This document shows, one piece after another, positions 40,879 through 49,227 of a DNA stretch of 64,000 bases. Each line of letters begins with the position of its first letter. Position 1 is the stretch's first letter. The notes under the pieces are model-generated. The model ran no database searches, was not told where the DNA came from, and saw nothing but the letters and a program-made list of their open reading frames with translations. A program made the translations under genes and the position numbers. The stretch lies in contig NZ_CP047202.1 in NCBI RefSeq assembly GCF_030408715.1, forward strand, positions 1,080,294 through 1,144,293. Reading direction: 5' to 3'. The DNA comes from Corynebacterium confusum (lineage in GTDB: Bacteria; Actinomycetota; Actinomycetes; Mycobacteriales; Mycobacteriaceae).

Positions 40879-42321
40879 GTGTCTATTACCAAATCAATGA
40901 GCATCGCCTTGGCCTTCATCGGCCTGCTGGTTGGCGCCGGCTTCGCGACGGGCCAGGAGATCGTGCAATACTTCACCTCCTTCGGCGCCAACGGCGTGTG
41001 GGGCATCATCGTCGCCGGCATCATCATGACGCTGGCCGGCACCGTCTTCTTGCAGCTGGGTAGTTACTTCCACGCCTCGGAGCACAACACCGTCTTCCGC
41101 CGCGTGACCCACCCGATTGTCTCCAAGCTGCTGGATATCGCGGTTGTCATCACGCTGTTCGCCGTCGGCTTCGTGATGCTCGCCGGCGCCGGCTCCAACA
41201 TGGAGCAGCAGTTCGGCTGGCCGGCCTGGGTCGGCTCCCTGCTGATGCTCATCCTCGTGCTGGTGTGCGGCATGCTGGACGTCGACAAGGTGTCCAAGGT
41301 CATCGGCACGCTGACCCCGACCATCATCATCGCGGTCATCCTAGTTTTCATCTACACGCTGTTTAACATGCCCGAGGACGTCACCCTGGCCATGGAGCAC
41401 TCCGGCCAGATTGATTCGCCCATCGGCAACTGGCTGGTCTCCGCCCTCAACTACAACGGCCTGGCCTTGATGCTGGCCGTGTCCATGTCCCTGGTTATCG
41501 GCGGCGACAACATCGACCCGCGCGAGGCCGGTCTGGGCGGCATCATCGGCGGCGTCATCTACTTCATCATGATGAGCATGGCGGGCTTCTCCCTGCTGAT
41601 GAACGCCGACAAGATCGGCGACTCCGACATCCCGATGCTGATGCTCGTCGACGAGATGGGCTCCGTGCTGGGCGGCATCATGGCCGTCATCATCTACCTG
41701 ATGATTTTCAACACCGCCATCGGCATGTTCTACGCGCTGGGTAAGCGCCTGTCCGCCGGCCACGAGAGCCGCTACCGCGTCATCTTCGTCGCGGGCTGCC
41801 TGGCCGGCTTCGCGGTCTCGTTTGCCGGCTTCAAGACCCTGATGAACTACGTCTACCCGGTGATCGGCTACATGGGCATCGTCATGGTGGCCATCTTGGT
41901 CTTCGCCTGGTTCCGCAGCCAGTCCCAGATCAAGGACGAGGGCGTGCGCCGCGAGCGCATCCGCGCGCTGCTGCACCTGAAGCTGCACCCGAACAAGGAG
42001 TACGACGCCGCGCGCTACGACGACGAGATAGGCCAGCAGCTGGTCGACTCCAACCTGGAGCGCGAGGCGCTCTACAACGACATCGTCGACGAGGTCACCG
42101 ACGACCTCAACAACGACGAGGAAGTCGACTTCGACCTCAAGGACTACGACGAAAACCGCAACGACGTCAGCTACTACACCGAGCGCGACAACGTTGAGGA
42201 AGGCCGCTCCGAGGAAGAAATCAAGCAGTGGATCGAGGAAACCGGCGCCTCCGGGGACCCCGAGGCCGACGCTGCCGAGACCACCGGCACCGACGCTTCC
42301 ACTAGCGAGCAGAAGAACTAA
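40879..42321 (+). CDS. YkvI-like membrane permease
   Basis: 480 residues with about ten membrane helices (IALAFIGLLVGAGFATGQEIVQYF is the first and carries the family's GAGFATGQE motif; then GVWGIIVAGIIMTLAGTVF, LALMLAVSMSLVIGGDNI and others). The last 110 residues are a long acidic cytoplasmic tail (DDEIGQQLVDSN, DDLNNDEEVDFDLKDYDENR). YkvI proteins belong to the APC-like group and their substrates are unknown. GTG 40879 has AGGAAAG just upstream; TTG 40855 is the alternative. A terminator follows. Confidence 0.85.
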   Translation: MSITKSMSIALAFIGLLVGAGFATGQEIVQYFTSFGANGVWGIIVAGIIMTLAGTVFLQLGSYFHASEHNTVFRRVTHPIVSKLLDIAVVITLFAVGFVMLAGAGSNMEQQFGWPAWVGSLLMLILVLVCGMLDVDKVSKVIGTLTPTIIIAVILVFIYTLFNMPEDVTLAMEHSGQIDSPIGNWLVSALNYNGLALMLAVSMSLVIGGDNIDPREAGLGGIIGGVIYFIMMSMAGFSLLMNADKIGDSDIPMLMLVDEMGSVLGGIMAVIIYLMIFNTAIGMFYALGKRLSAGHESRYRVIFVAGCLAGFAVSFAGFKTLMNYVYPVIGYMGIVMVAILVFAWFRSQSQIKDEGVRRERIRALLHLKLHPNKEYDAARYDDEIGQQLVDSNLEREALYNDIVDEVTDDLNNDEEVDFDLKDYDENRNDVSYYTERDNVEEGRSEEEIKQWIEETGASGDPEADAAETTGTDASTSEQKN

Positions 42322-42338
42322 CTAAAAACCGCACCGGC

Positions 42339-42372
42339 GCCCCGCGGAGACGAGCTCTCCGGCGGGGCTTTT
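42339..42372. terminator. Terminator between YkvI-like gene and lysE
   Basis: GCCCCGCGGAGA (42339-42350) pairs with TCTCCGGCGGGGC (42356-42368) with one bulge, followed by TTTT; it serves the plus-strand gene and lies at the 3' end of lysE. Confidence 0.88.
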
Positions 42373-43081
42373 AGTGTATTAGCAGCTTGATGATCAGACC
42401 AATCATGATGCAGCCGATGGCGAAGTTAATGACCCGCCAGACCTTCGGCTGCGCCAGAACGTCGGAGAACTTTGCCGCGCCGTAGCCGATGGCGGGGAAC
42501 CAGACGAGGCTGGCGCAGATGGCGCCGCCGGCAAAGAGCCAGCGGTCGTCGGGGCCGTACTGGTTGGCCACGCCGCCCAACATGACGAGCACGTCGACGT
42601 AGGCGGCTGGGTTGAGCCAGCAGATGGCCACGGCGGCCAGGGCCGGCTTGAGCCAGGTCTTTTCCTGCATCTTGCGGCGGATGACCCGGCGGGTCTTGGT
42701 GGCCACGGTGGCCACGCCGCCGCGGGTGTCGGGGGAGGTGCCGAAGGATTCGATCTCCTCGGTCTTGTTGGGCGTCGCGCCGGCGTCCAGGGCCTTGCCG
42801 TCGGGGGTGAGGGCGTCGCTGAAGCACAGGAACGTGAAATAGGCCAGGTAGGCCGCGCCCGCGTACTTGAGGATGGTCAGCGCCCAAGGGAATCGGTCGA
42901 CCAAGAAGCCGACGCCGGCAGTGCCGCCGAGGATCATGATGATGTCGCTGGCCGCGCAGATAGCGATCACCACGCCTATAGCGTGGCGGCGGATGCCCTG
43001 TTTCAGAAGGAGGGCATTCTGGGGTCCGATGGCGACGATGAGGGAGATACCCAGGGCGAAACCAGCTACGATGATCGACAT
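42371..43081 (-). CDS. lysE: LysE-type basic amino acid exporter
   Basis: 236-residue membrane exporter with six helices. The start MSIIVAGFALGISLIVAIGPQN and the motif QNALLLKQGIRRH are those of C. glutamicum LysE; ICWLNPAAYVDVLVMLGG lies in the second half. A charged cytoplasmic loop (residues about 90-130) separates helices 3 and 4. It should export lysine and arginine when they build up. A -10 TAGACT on the minus strand (43111-43116) overlaps the putative LysG operator. Divergent from lysG. Confidence 0.93.
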   Translation of the reverse strand: MSIIVAGFALGISLIVAIGPQNALLLKQGIRRHAIGVVIAICAASDIIMILGGTAGVGFLVDRFPWALTILKYAGAAYLAYFTFLCFSDALTPDGKALDAGATPNKTEEIESFGTSPDTRGGVATVATKTRRVIRRKMQEKTWLKPALAAVAICWLNPAAYVDVLVMLGGVANQYGPDDRWLFAGGAICASLVWFPAIGYGAAKFSDVLAQPKVWRVINFAIGCIMIGLIIKLLIH

Positions 43082-43112
43082 ATCTCTAGTGTGCCGCCGG
43101 GAACAAGTGAAG

Positions 43113-43140
43113 TCTAGTTAATCAGACTAAATCTAGTTAA
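43113..43140. promoter_or_regulatory. Putative LysG operator between lysE and lysG
   Basis: TCTAGTTAA occurs twice as a direct repeat (43113-43121 and 43132-43140), and TAGTTAATCAGACTA (43115-43129) is a T-N11-A-type interrupted palindrome as LysR regulators use. It overlaps the lysE -10 (43111-43116) and the lysG -10 TAAGCT (43138-43143). Confidence 0.7.
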
Positions 43141-43150
43141 GCTATGCTTC

Positions 43151-44026
43151 ATGAACCCGCTTCATCTGGAAACCATGCTGGCAATTGTGGACGAAGGCAG
43201 CTTCGACGGCGCCGCCCGAGTGTTAGGGGTATCACCGTCCGCCGTCAGCCAGCGCGTCAAGGCCCTGGAGACCAGCACCGGCCGCGTCCTGCTGCGCCGC
43301 TCGACTCCCGTGATGGCAACCGATGCCGGCGAAGTCCTCGTCCAAGCCGCCCGCCGCATGGCCCTCGTCCAGGCCGAGACCAACGCCCGCCTGCAAAAAC
43401 GGCTGGCGCGCGTGCCCCTGTCCGTGGCCGTCAATGCCGACTCCCTGGCGACCTGGTTCTGCCCAGTGCTGGAGGACGTGGCTGACGGGGGCAAGGCATC
43501 GTTGCGCCTGCTTATCGAGGACGAGGCCCGCACGCTGGCGATGCTTAGGCGCGGCGACGTCCTCGGCGCGGTAACCCGCGAGGAGCTGCCGGTCAGCGGC
43601 TGCGAGTCGACGTACCTGGGCAAGCAAAGGTTGGTGGCGGTGGCGGCGCCGGGGCTGGCTCGGCGGCATCGGACGGCGGAGGGCATGTCGTGGACGCAGA
43701 TGCCGGTGGTGATGTACGGCCCGCACGACCAGGTGCTCGACGACGCCATGCAGGAGCGCTTCATCGACTCGCACGTCATCCGGGCCAATATCTCGGAGAT
43801 TCCGTCGGCCGAGGGCTACGTCGAGGCCGTCCGCGCGGGCCTGGGCTGGGGCCTGGTGGCCGAGGCCCAGGCGCGGCCGCTGCTCGGCAGTGGGCAGGTG
43901 GTGCTGCTCGACGGGGACCCGCTGGACGTCGATCTGTACTGGCAGCGCTGGCGGCTAGAATCCGAGGTGCTCGAGGAGCTTACTGACTCTGTCGTGCGCG
44001 CCGCCCGGGAGGGACTAGTTGCTTAG
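43151..44026 (+). CDS. lysG: LysR-type regulator LysG (ArgP family)
   Basis: 291-residue activator. The N-terminal helix-turn-helix is SFDGAARVLGVSPSAVSQRVKALETSTGRVLLRR; the effector domain includes LSVAVNADSLATWF and the RRGDVLGAVTREELPVSGCE loop conserved in ArgP/LysG. It should bind lysine, arginine or histidine and switch on lysE. The ATG is preceded at 7 nt by TAAGCT, giving a leaderless message. Confidence 0.94.
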   Translation: MNPLHLETMLAIVDEGSFDGAARVLGVSPSAVSQRVKALETSTGRVLLRRSTPVMATDAGEVLVQAARRMALVQAETNARLQKRLARVPLSVAVNADSLATWFCPVLEDVADGGKASLRLLIEDEARTLAMLRRGDVLGAVTREELPVSGCESTYLGKQRLVAVAAPGLARRHRTAEGMSWTQMPVVMYGPHDQVLDDAMQERFIDSHVIRANISEIPSAEGYVEAVRAGLGWGLVAEAQARPLLGSGQVVLLDGDPLDVDLYWQRWRLESEVLEELTDSVVRAAREGLVA

Positions 44027-44044
44027 CGCGTTGCCTAGCGCGGC

Positions 44045-45127
44045 TTAGCCGAAGAGCTCTACCTGGAAGGGCTCCGGGTTTTTGAGCTCCTCGCCGCGGG
44101 GCAGGGCGCCGGGCAGCGTGGTGCCCTCGGCGAAGGGGCGCCCGCCGAAGCGGTCGCGGTCGTGCTGCTGGGCCAGCCAGGACATGTCCGGGCCGACCGG
44201 GACGACCTGGGTGGGGTTTACTTCCTTGTGCACGATGAAATAGTGCTGCTTGATTTCGGTGAAGTCGGTGGTGTCGCCGAAGCCCGGAATCTGGAAAAGT
44301 TCCTGCAGGTAGCCGCGGATGTTCGGCAGCTTCGAGGTCTTGTGGCGGGAGCACTTGAAGTGGGAGTAGTAGACCGGATCGAAGCGCACCAGCGTGACGA
44401 AGAGGCGGATATCGGTCTCGGTGAGATGCTCGCCGACCATGTAGCGCTGGCGGCCCAGGCGCTTTTCGACCCAGTCGAGGGCCTCCCAGAGGTCCGCGTA
44501 GGCCTTTTCGTAGGCCTCCTGGCTGCCGGCGAAACCGCAGCGATAGACGCCGTTGTTGATGTTGCGGAAGATGTACTCGTTGAGCTCGTCGATTTCGGCG
44601 GCGTGCTCGGCGGGGTAGAGGTCCGGGGCGCCGGCGCGGTGGAAGTCGGTCCACTCGGTGATGAAGCCGCGCACGATGCTGTTGTAGTCGTTCGTCACGA
44701 CCTTCCCGCTGGCCACCTACACGACCGCCGGCACGGTGATCCCGCGCGGGTAATCGGGGAAGCGGGCGAAGTAGGCGTCCTGCAGGCGGGGAATGCGCAG
44801 GACCGGGTCGACGCCGTCGGGATCCAGGTCGAAGGTCCAGGAGCGCACGTCGTGGGTCGGGCCAGTCAGGCCCAGCGAAAGGGTGTCCTCCAGGCCCATC
44901 AGGCGGCGGGTGATAACGGAGCGGTGCGCCCACGGGCAGGCGCGGGCGGCGATGAGTCGGTAGCGGTCGGCGGCCATCGGCCAGCTGGCGGTGCCGTCGT
45001 CGTTGTTGCGGCGCTCGGTGAGCCCGGCGACGAAGCGGTCGGTGATGTAGTTGGTGTCGCGGACGAATTCGCCGTCCGGGGAGGCGTTGTGCGGGTCGCC
45101 GGCCCAGTCGTGGTTCTTGTCGGCCAT
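44045..45127 (-). pseudogene. Xi-class glutathione S-transferase-like reductase, broken by an amber codon
   Basis: The intact frame would be about 360 residues (YqjG/ECM4 family, S-glutathionyl- or mycothiolyl-hydroquinone reductase). The first part (136 residues from ATG 45127, with AGGAGG just upstream) carries the thioredoxin-fold site ARACPWAHR with C64. Codon 137 is TAG (44717-44719). Reading continues in the same frame with VASGKVVTNDY and the full alpha-helical domain (EALDWVEKRLG, MVGEHLTETDIRLFVTLVRFD). Family members have an acidic residue at this spot, so a G-to-T change GAG to TAG explains it. Both halves look otherwise intact. Confidence 0.85.
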
Positions 45128-45276
45128 GGTTCCTCCTAGGTCTTGGCTAGTAGCCCTAGTGTAGCGACAAGCGTGACGTGTCAACAAAGTAGGAGGGGTC
45201 TCGATTTGCATACGATGTCGCGGCGCGCCGAGGTCGGTGGTCCGCGCGGATGCTCAGCTAGCCTAAGTTGGCAGGT

Positions 45277-46497
45277 ATGACCCAGAACAACAAGCCAGAT
45301 AACGCCCGTGACCTAGGCGATGACTTTGACGACGTTCCCACCTACACTGGGCCCTCCCAGTCTTCCGGCCAGGGCACCGCGCGTCCCCTAAAGCGCGACG
45401 ATGCCCCGGAGACCACCGAGTTCGGCCAGACTGCCAAGCCGGGCGAGAAGGCCGAGTCCGCCCAGTCCGGCGCTCCGAGCAAGCCCGCGCCGAAGCGGAG
45501 CTCCCTCTTCGAGCGTGCCGGTCGCGCCCAGCCGCAGAACATCGAGCCGCGTGCTGCCGCCGCCGAGCCGGAAGCAGAGGACGCCGCCGGGGTCCCGGCA
45601 GCAGGTAACGAGGCCGAGACCACGGCCTTTAGCGCCTCCGGTGCGCCGGCCGCCACGCCGGCTGCCGCGGCCGATCCGACCGTCCATCTGGACCGCGAGT
45701 CTCGTGAATCGCGTGAGCCTCGCGGGACCCGGGAGCCGCGCGAGTCTGAGGCCTATGCCGATCGCGACTTCGCCGAGCGCCGCTCCGACGAGCCCGCTAC
45801 CCGCTACCAGCCGGCTGCCGCGCCGCAGGAGACCATGGCACTGGATCCGAACGAGCCGGACTATGCCGCGACCTCCCAGGTCCCGGCCGGCGAGCAGTAC
45901 GATGCCGACGGGCAGCTCCTCTACGCCGGCACCACCGACGCTGCCGATGCCCCCGATGCTTCCGAAACCACCGCCTCTGCCAAGCGCGGCACCATCGACT
46001 TTGGCCTATTGCTGGTCCGCCTCGGCTTGGGCGTCTACCTCATCCTGGCGGGCCTGCGCCCGCTGCTGCAGCTGGGCGATTCCGCGGGCCTGAGCGAGGT
46101 CACTGAGCAATTCGCCGGCTACCCGTGGGCCAACATTCTGGGGGTCGGCGTCCCCGTCGCGCAGCTGGTTGCCGGCGCCTTCCTGGTTTTGGGCCTGTTG
46201 ACGCCAGTTGCGGCGATGCTAGCGACCCTCGTCACCGGCTTTACCGCCCTGCATGCTCTCGCTGTCACTGGGGCCGGGCTGAACGTCTTTAACTGGCCGG
46301 AGTCGGTGTGGCTATCGGTCGTGTTGTTCGTTATTGCTCTGGGTGTCCAGTTCACCGGCCCGGGCGTTATCTCGCTGGACTTCGGCCGCTCGTGGGCGCG
46401 TCGTCCGCTGGCGTCCTCGTGGGTCTTCATCGTTTTGGGCTTGGTCGCCCTGGGCGCCATCTGGTGGTTCGGCGCGGGGGTAAACCCGCTGAACTAG
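45277..46497 (+). CDS. DoxX family membrane protein with long disordered N-terminus
   Basis: 406 residues. The first ~230 are hydrophilic and low in complexity, rich in Ala, Glu, Pro and Arg, including a degenerate RES/REP repeat (residues about 140-157). The last 170 form a DoxX-type domain with four to five helices (FGLLLVRLGLGVYLILAGLRPLL, VPVAQLVAGAFLVLGLLTPVA, VWLSVVLFVIALGVQFTGPG, VFIVLGLVALGAIWW). DoxX relatives act in thiol/redox membrane complexes, but no partner is visible here. TAAGTT lies 7 nt before the ATG; TTG 45268 is rejected. Confidence 0.85.
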   Translation: MTQNNKPDNARDLGDDFDDVPTYTGPSQSSGQGTARPLKRDDAPETTEFGQTAKPGEKAESAQSGAPSKPAPKRSSLFERAGRAQPQNIEPRAAAAEPEAEDAAGVPAAGNEAETTAFSASGAPAATPAAAADPTVHLDRESRESREPRGTREPRESEAYADRDFAERRSDEPATRYQPAAAPQETMALDPNEPDYAATSQVPAGEQYDADGQLLYAGTTDAADAPDASETTASAKRGTIDFGLLLVRLGLGVYLILAGLRPLLQLGDSAGLSEVTEQFAGYPWANILGVGVPVAQLVAGAFLVLGLLTPVAAMLATLVTGFTALHALAVTGAGLNVFNWPESVWLSVVLFVIALGVQFTGPGVISLDFGRSWARRPLASSWVFIVLGLVALGAIWWFGAGVNPLN

Positions 46498-46515
46498 CCC
46501 AAGCGCACGCCGAGT

Positions 46516-46548
46516 AGGCGCTACGGAGTGGTTTCCGTGGCGCCTTTT
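46516..46548 (+). terminator. Intrinsic terminator after the DoxX gene
   Basis: AGGCGC-T-ACGGA (46516-46527) pairs with TCCGT-GGCGCCT (46534-46545), followed by TTT. Confidence 0.8.
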
Positions 46549-46610
46549 CGCGTGTTTTGGCTGGGCGAGTTCCTTGTGGCCTGGCAGTCGTGGGGTTGAC
46601 TGGCCTTTTT

Positions 46611-46652
46611 CTTCCGGCTCGGCTGGCTTTTCCTTCCAGCTCGGCTGGTTTT
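46611..46652 (+). repeat. Tandem near-identical hairpin units
   Basis: CTTCCGGCTCGGCTGGCTTTT (46611-46631) is followed after one base by CTTCCAGCTCGGCTGGTTTT. Each holds a small C-C-R-G-C/GCTGG stem and ends in T's, so the pair looks like back-up terminators for the plus strand. Confidence 0.6.
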
Positions 46653-46700
46653 ATGCCAGCCCCGCGGCGGGGTTAATGCCCGCCGCCCCCGTGTCAGCCG

Positions 46701-47705
46701 TCAGCCGCTGCTCCAGGGCGGGTCCCACGTCACCCTGCCATCGCGGCGGTTTATCCTGCCGTGCCTGGGGTAGGCCGGGTCGTCGTCGTTCCAGGAATTG
46801 TGGAACTCGCACAGTAGCGTCAGGTTCTCCTGGTTGGTTTCACCACCGTCGGCCCAGGGGTGGATGTGGTGGACCTGGCACTCGTCGGCTGGTTTCCTAC
46901 AGTTCGGCCAGGCGCAGGTCGTGGTCTCCGCCTTGGTCATGTCCTTCTGCTTCGGTGAAGCATGCCGCCTGTAGCGGTATTGGTTGACTGGGCCGCGCCT
47001 AGGGTCGACCAAGGTGGCCAGGCCCGCGTCCAACAAACATTGGCGGACGTAGTCGGCTCCGGTCATGGTTGTTCCGTTGGTTAGCTGCAGGGTGATCTCG
47101 TCCCCATCACCGGCAAGGATTTGCACCCAGTCAGGAAGGGAGATCACCACGTGGGTGGCCTTCGGCTGCTTCTCCAGGCCTCCACTGAACAAGGCCTCGA
47201 CATCGGGGATGGTTTTGATGCTGGCCCAGAGGTTTTCCACCAGTTCCGGGTCCCCGGTGACAGAAAAAGTACTCGGTCCATCCTTGCGGCGGGTCACGCG
47301 CACGCCTTCGGCGGGTGGGGCCGGGCGGTTGAGTTCTAGGACCTTTTGGTTGGCTAGGCGTCTTAGCTGTTTGGTGGTGCCGGGGGTGTTGCACAGTTCG
47401 ATGAGCATGGCCCACGCGTGGCCTTTGTGGCGCACCCGGCGGAAGGCACTATCGAGCACCAGCAGGGTGTCGAGGTGGTGTCCCTGGGCGGTGGCCGCTT
47501 TCCTCGCTGCGGCCTGCTTGCGGGTAAAGGACGTGTGCCCGAAGAAGGTCTGGCAGGCACGGTGGTGCGCGGCCGCGGCCATGTCCGACATGACAGCCTT
47601 CAAAGCGGGCAGGCTCAGCTGGCGGCACAGGTCCAAATACTGGATCCCGTCCGCGAAGATGGAGTGCGCTGCTTTCAATGTGTCCATGGCTGTCGTTGCT
47701 GTCAT
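46701..47705 (-). CDS. HNH endonuclease domain protein (DUF222/13E12-like)
   Basis: 334 residues. An all-helical front part of the DUF222 kind (AAHHRACQTFFGHTSFTRKQAAARKAATAQGHHLD) is followed by a C-terminal HNH domain with zinc cysteines in CAWPNCRKP, the catalytic HH in CQVHHIHPWADGGETNQENLTLLC and a final H in EFHNSW. Such proteins are abundant in actinobacterial genomes, often repeated, and are thought to be mobile or selfish; role unknown. ATG 47705 has TAGCGT 7 nt upstream on the minus strand (47713-47718); the frame to 47891 is not used. Confidence 0.85.
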   Translation of the reverse strand: MTATTAMDTLKAAHSIFADGIQYLDLCRQLSLPALKAVMSDMAAAAHHRACQTFFGHTSFTRKQAAARKAATAQGHHLDTLLVLDSAFRRVRHKGHAWAMLIELCNTPGTTKQLRRLANQKVLELNRPAPPAEGVRVTRRKDGPSTFSVTGDPELVENLWASIKTIPDVEALFSGGLEKQPKATHVVISLPDWVQILAGDGDEITLQLTNGTTMTGADYVRQCLLDAGLATLVDPRRGPVNQYRYRRHASPKQKDMTKAETTTCAWPNCRKPADECQVHHIHPWADGGETNQENLTLLCEFHNSWNDDDPAYPRHGRINRRDGRVTWDPPWSSG

Positions 47706-47891
47706 GACCCACACGCTAGAAGCCCTTGGCAACCCCGACAAGGCCCGAAAACCCGATCTGTGGATAACTCGGAGCACAGTAGCCATCCTGCGCGAGGCCC
47801 GAAACAGCCTAAAACGCCCGTTTCTGCGGCGCCACCTGCCCAAAGGCCGAAAAATTGGCCAATGTGCCCAAGTAGGCATCGTTAGGCACAA

Positions 47892-49178
47892 TTAGGCAGA
47901 AACAGGCCCCCGCGCGCGGGATTCTGTGGATAACTCCCGTCGCGGTTGCTGCAGCGCGCAGTAAGCGTACAGAGCGCCCGCGATGACAATGAGCCACACA
48001 AAGTCACTAACGAGGAACTTCTGCATGGAGTTGAGCCCGTAGACGTCGATGTCGTCGCCGAACCACCACTTGGGTGGCACCGTGAGCAATAAGAAGGCCC
48101 AGGCAGCCACGACGGCGATAAGGCTGCCGGCGACCCACGTCTGGTGCCGCCACGACCACGCACGGTAGGCCAGCACCTGCAGGATGAGGGCCAGCCAGAC
48201 CCAGTGGTGCGACCAGGAGACCGGGGAGATAAGGAGCATGACGACGGCTGCGGTGAGGGCGGCATCGATGTCCAGGCCGCGGCGGAAGAGGCCGCGCATG
48301 AGCCAGGCGCCAACCCCGATGATGACCACGACCCCGATGAGCCACGCCACGTTGAGGAGGGTGCTATGGGCCTCGGCGGCCTCGGCGGAGCTGAACGCGC
48401 GCTCGAGTACGCCTTTCCACGAGCTGTTGGACTGGTAGGCGGTGCCGACGCCGAAATCGTCGCCGGAACCCATGGCCAGCATCTTGCCGAAGAAGAACTC
48501 GACGAAGACGTCCCAGCGCACGGCCGCCGCCAGGGCCGTGGCGACGACGCCGGAGACGGCAGCGGTGATGATCGGTTTGGCTTCCTTGCGGACCAGGAAA
48601 TACAGCAGCATGGCCGCCGGGGTCAGCTTGATGGCGGCCGCGACGCCGATGAGCCAGCCCTGCGGCAGGTAGCGCTTGCGCGGCACGAGGTCGAAGACCA
48701 CTAGGGCCATGATGGCGATGTTGATCTGCGCGAAACCGTTGTTGAGTTCCACCGGCTCGAAGCCCAGCACCACGGCCCAGACCACGAAGACGACGGCGAG
48801 GAAGTTGCGGCGCGCCATCGCCGGCAGGATGGCGCGGGCAACGAGATAGATGCACGCTAGCAGTAGCAGATCGGACAGCACGATCATGATGTCGCCAGCC
48901 AGGTCGTCGCTCATCGACTCGAAGGCGACTAGCGGCACCATCACCAGGGCGCCGAAGGGAGGGTAGATGAACGGCAGGGCGATGTCGCCGGCATACATCG
49001 GCTGCGAGTAGACCTCGCCGCCTGACAGGAAGGCCTTGACCCCTTCCCGGTAGATGATCATGTCGACGGGGAAGTCAGTGATCAGGGTGTGGGAGATGGT
49101 CTTCCCGATGCCGCCGAGGAGCCCGGCGGCGATGAGAAGGTAGGCCAGTAGCGGTAGTACGCGGCGTTGGGTATTCAC
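47892..49178 (-). CDS. GT87 polyprenyl-phosphate-mannose-type glycosyltransferase
   Basis: 428-residue membrane enzyme with about ten helices. The first external loop holds the acidic catalytic region (LITDFPVDMIIYREGVKAFLSGG), with the family's IYPPFGALVMVPL next; KLTPAAMLLYFLVRKE is another GT-C/DUF2029 mark. GT87 enzymes add mannose or arabinose to lipomannan, PIM or arabinan outside the membrane from polyprenyl-phosphate donors; the exact acceptor is not readable. GTG 49178 is chosen because TAAACT lies 7 nt upstream (49186-49191). Confidence 0.82.
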   Translation of the reverse strand: MNTQRRVLPLLAYLLIAAGLLGGIGKTISHTLITDFPVDMIIYREGVKAFLSGGEVYSQPMYAGDIALPFIYPPFGALVMVPLVAFESMSDDLAGDIMIVLSDLLLLACIYLVARAILPAMARRNFLAVVFVVWAVVLGFEPVELNNGFAQINIAIMALVVFDLVPRKRYLPQGWLIGVAAAIKLTPAAMLLYFLVRKEAKPIITAAVSGVVATALAAAVRWDVFVEFFFGKMLAMGSGDDFGVGTAYQSNSSWKGVLERAFSSAEAAEAHSTLLNVAWLIGVVVIIGVGAWLMRGLFRRGLDIDAALTAAVVMLLISPVSWSHHWVWLALILQVLAYRAWSWRHQTWVAGSLIAVVAAWAFLLLTVPPKWWFGDDIDVYGLNSMQKFLVSDFVWLIVIAGALYAYCALQQPRRELSTESRARGPVSA

Positions 49179-49227
49179 CCCGGAAAGTTTAGGCGAGACG
49201 CCCGCGCCCCGGGGCGATCGACGTGGC

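Noticed and set aside
45250..45270. Sequence resembling a DtxR box before the DoxX gene
   Set aside because: Only the central TAGCCTAA part matches; about half of the 19 consensus positions agree.
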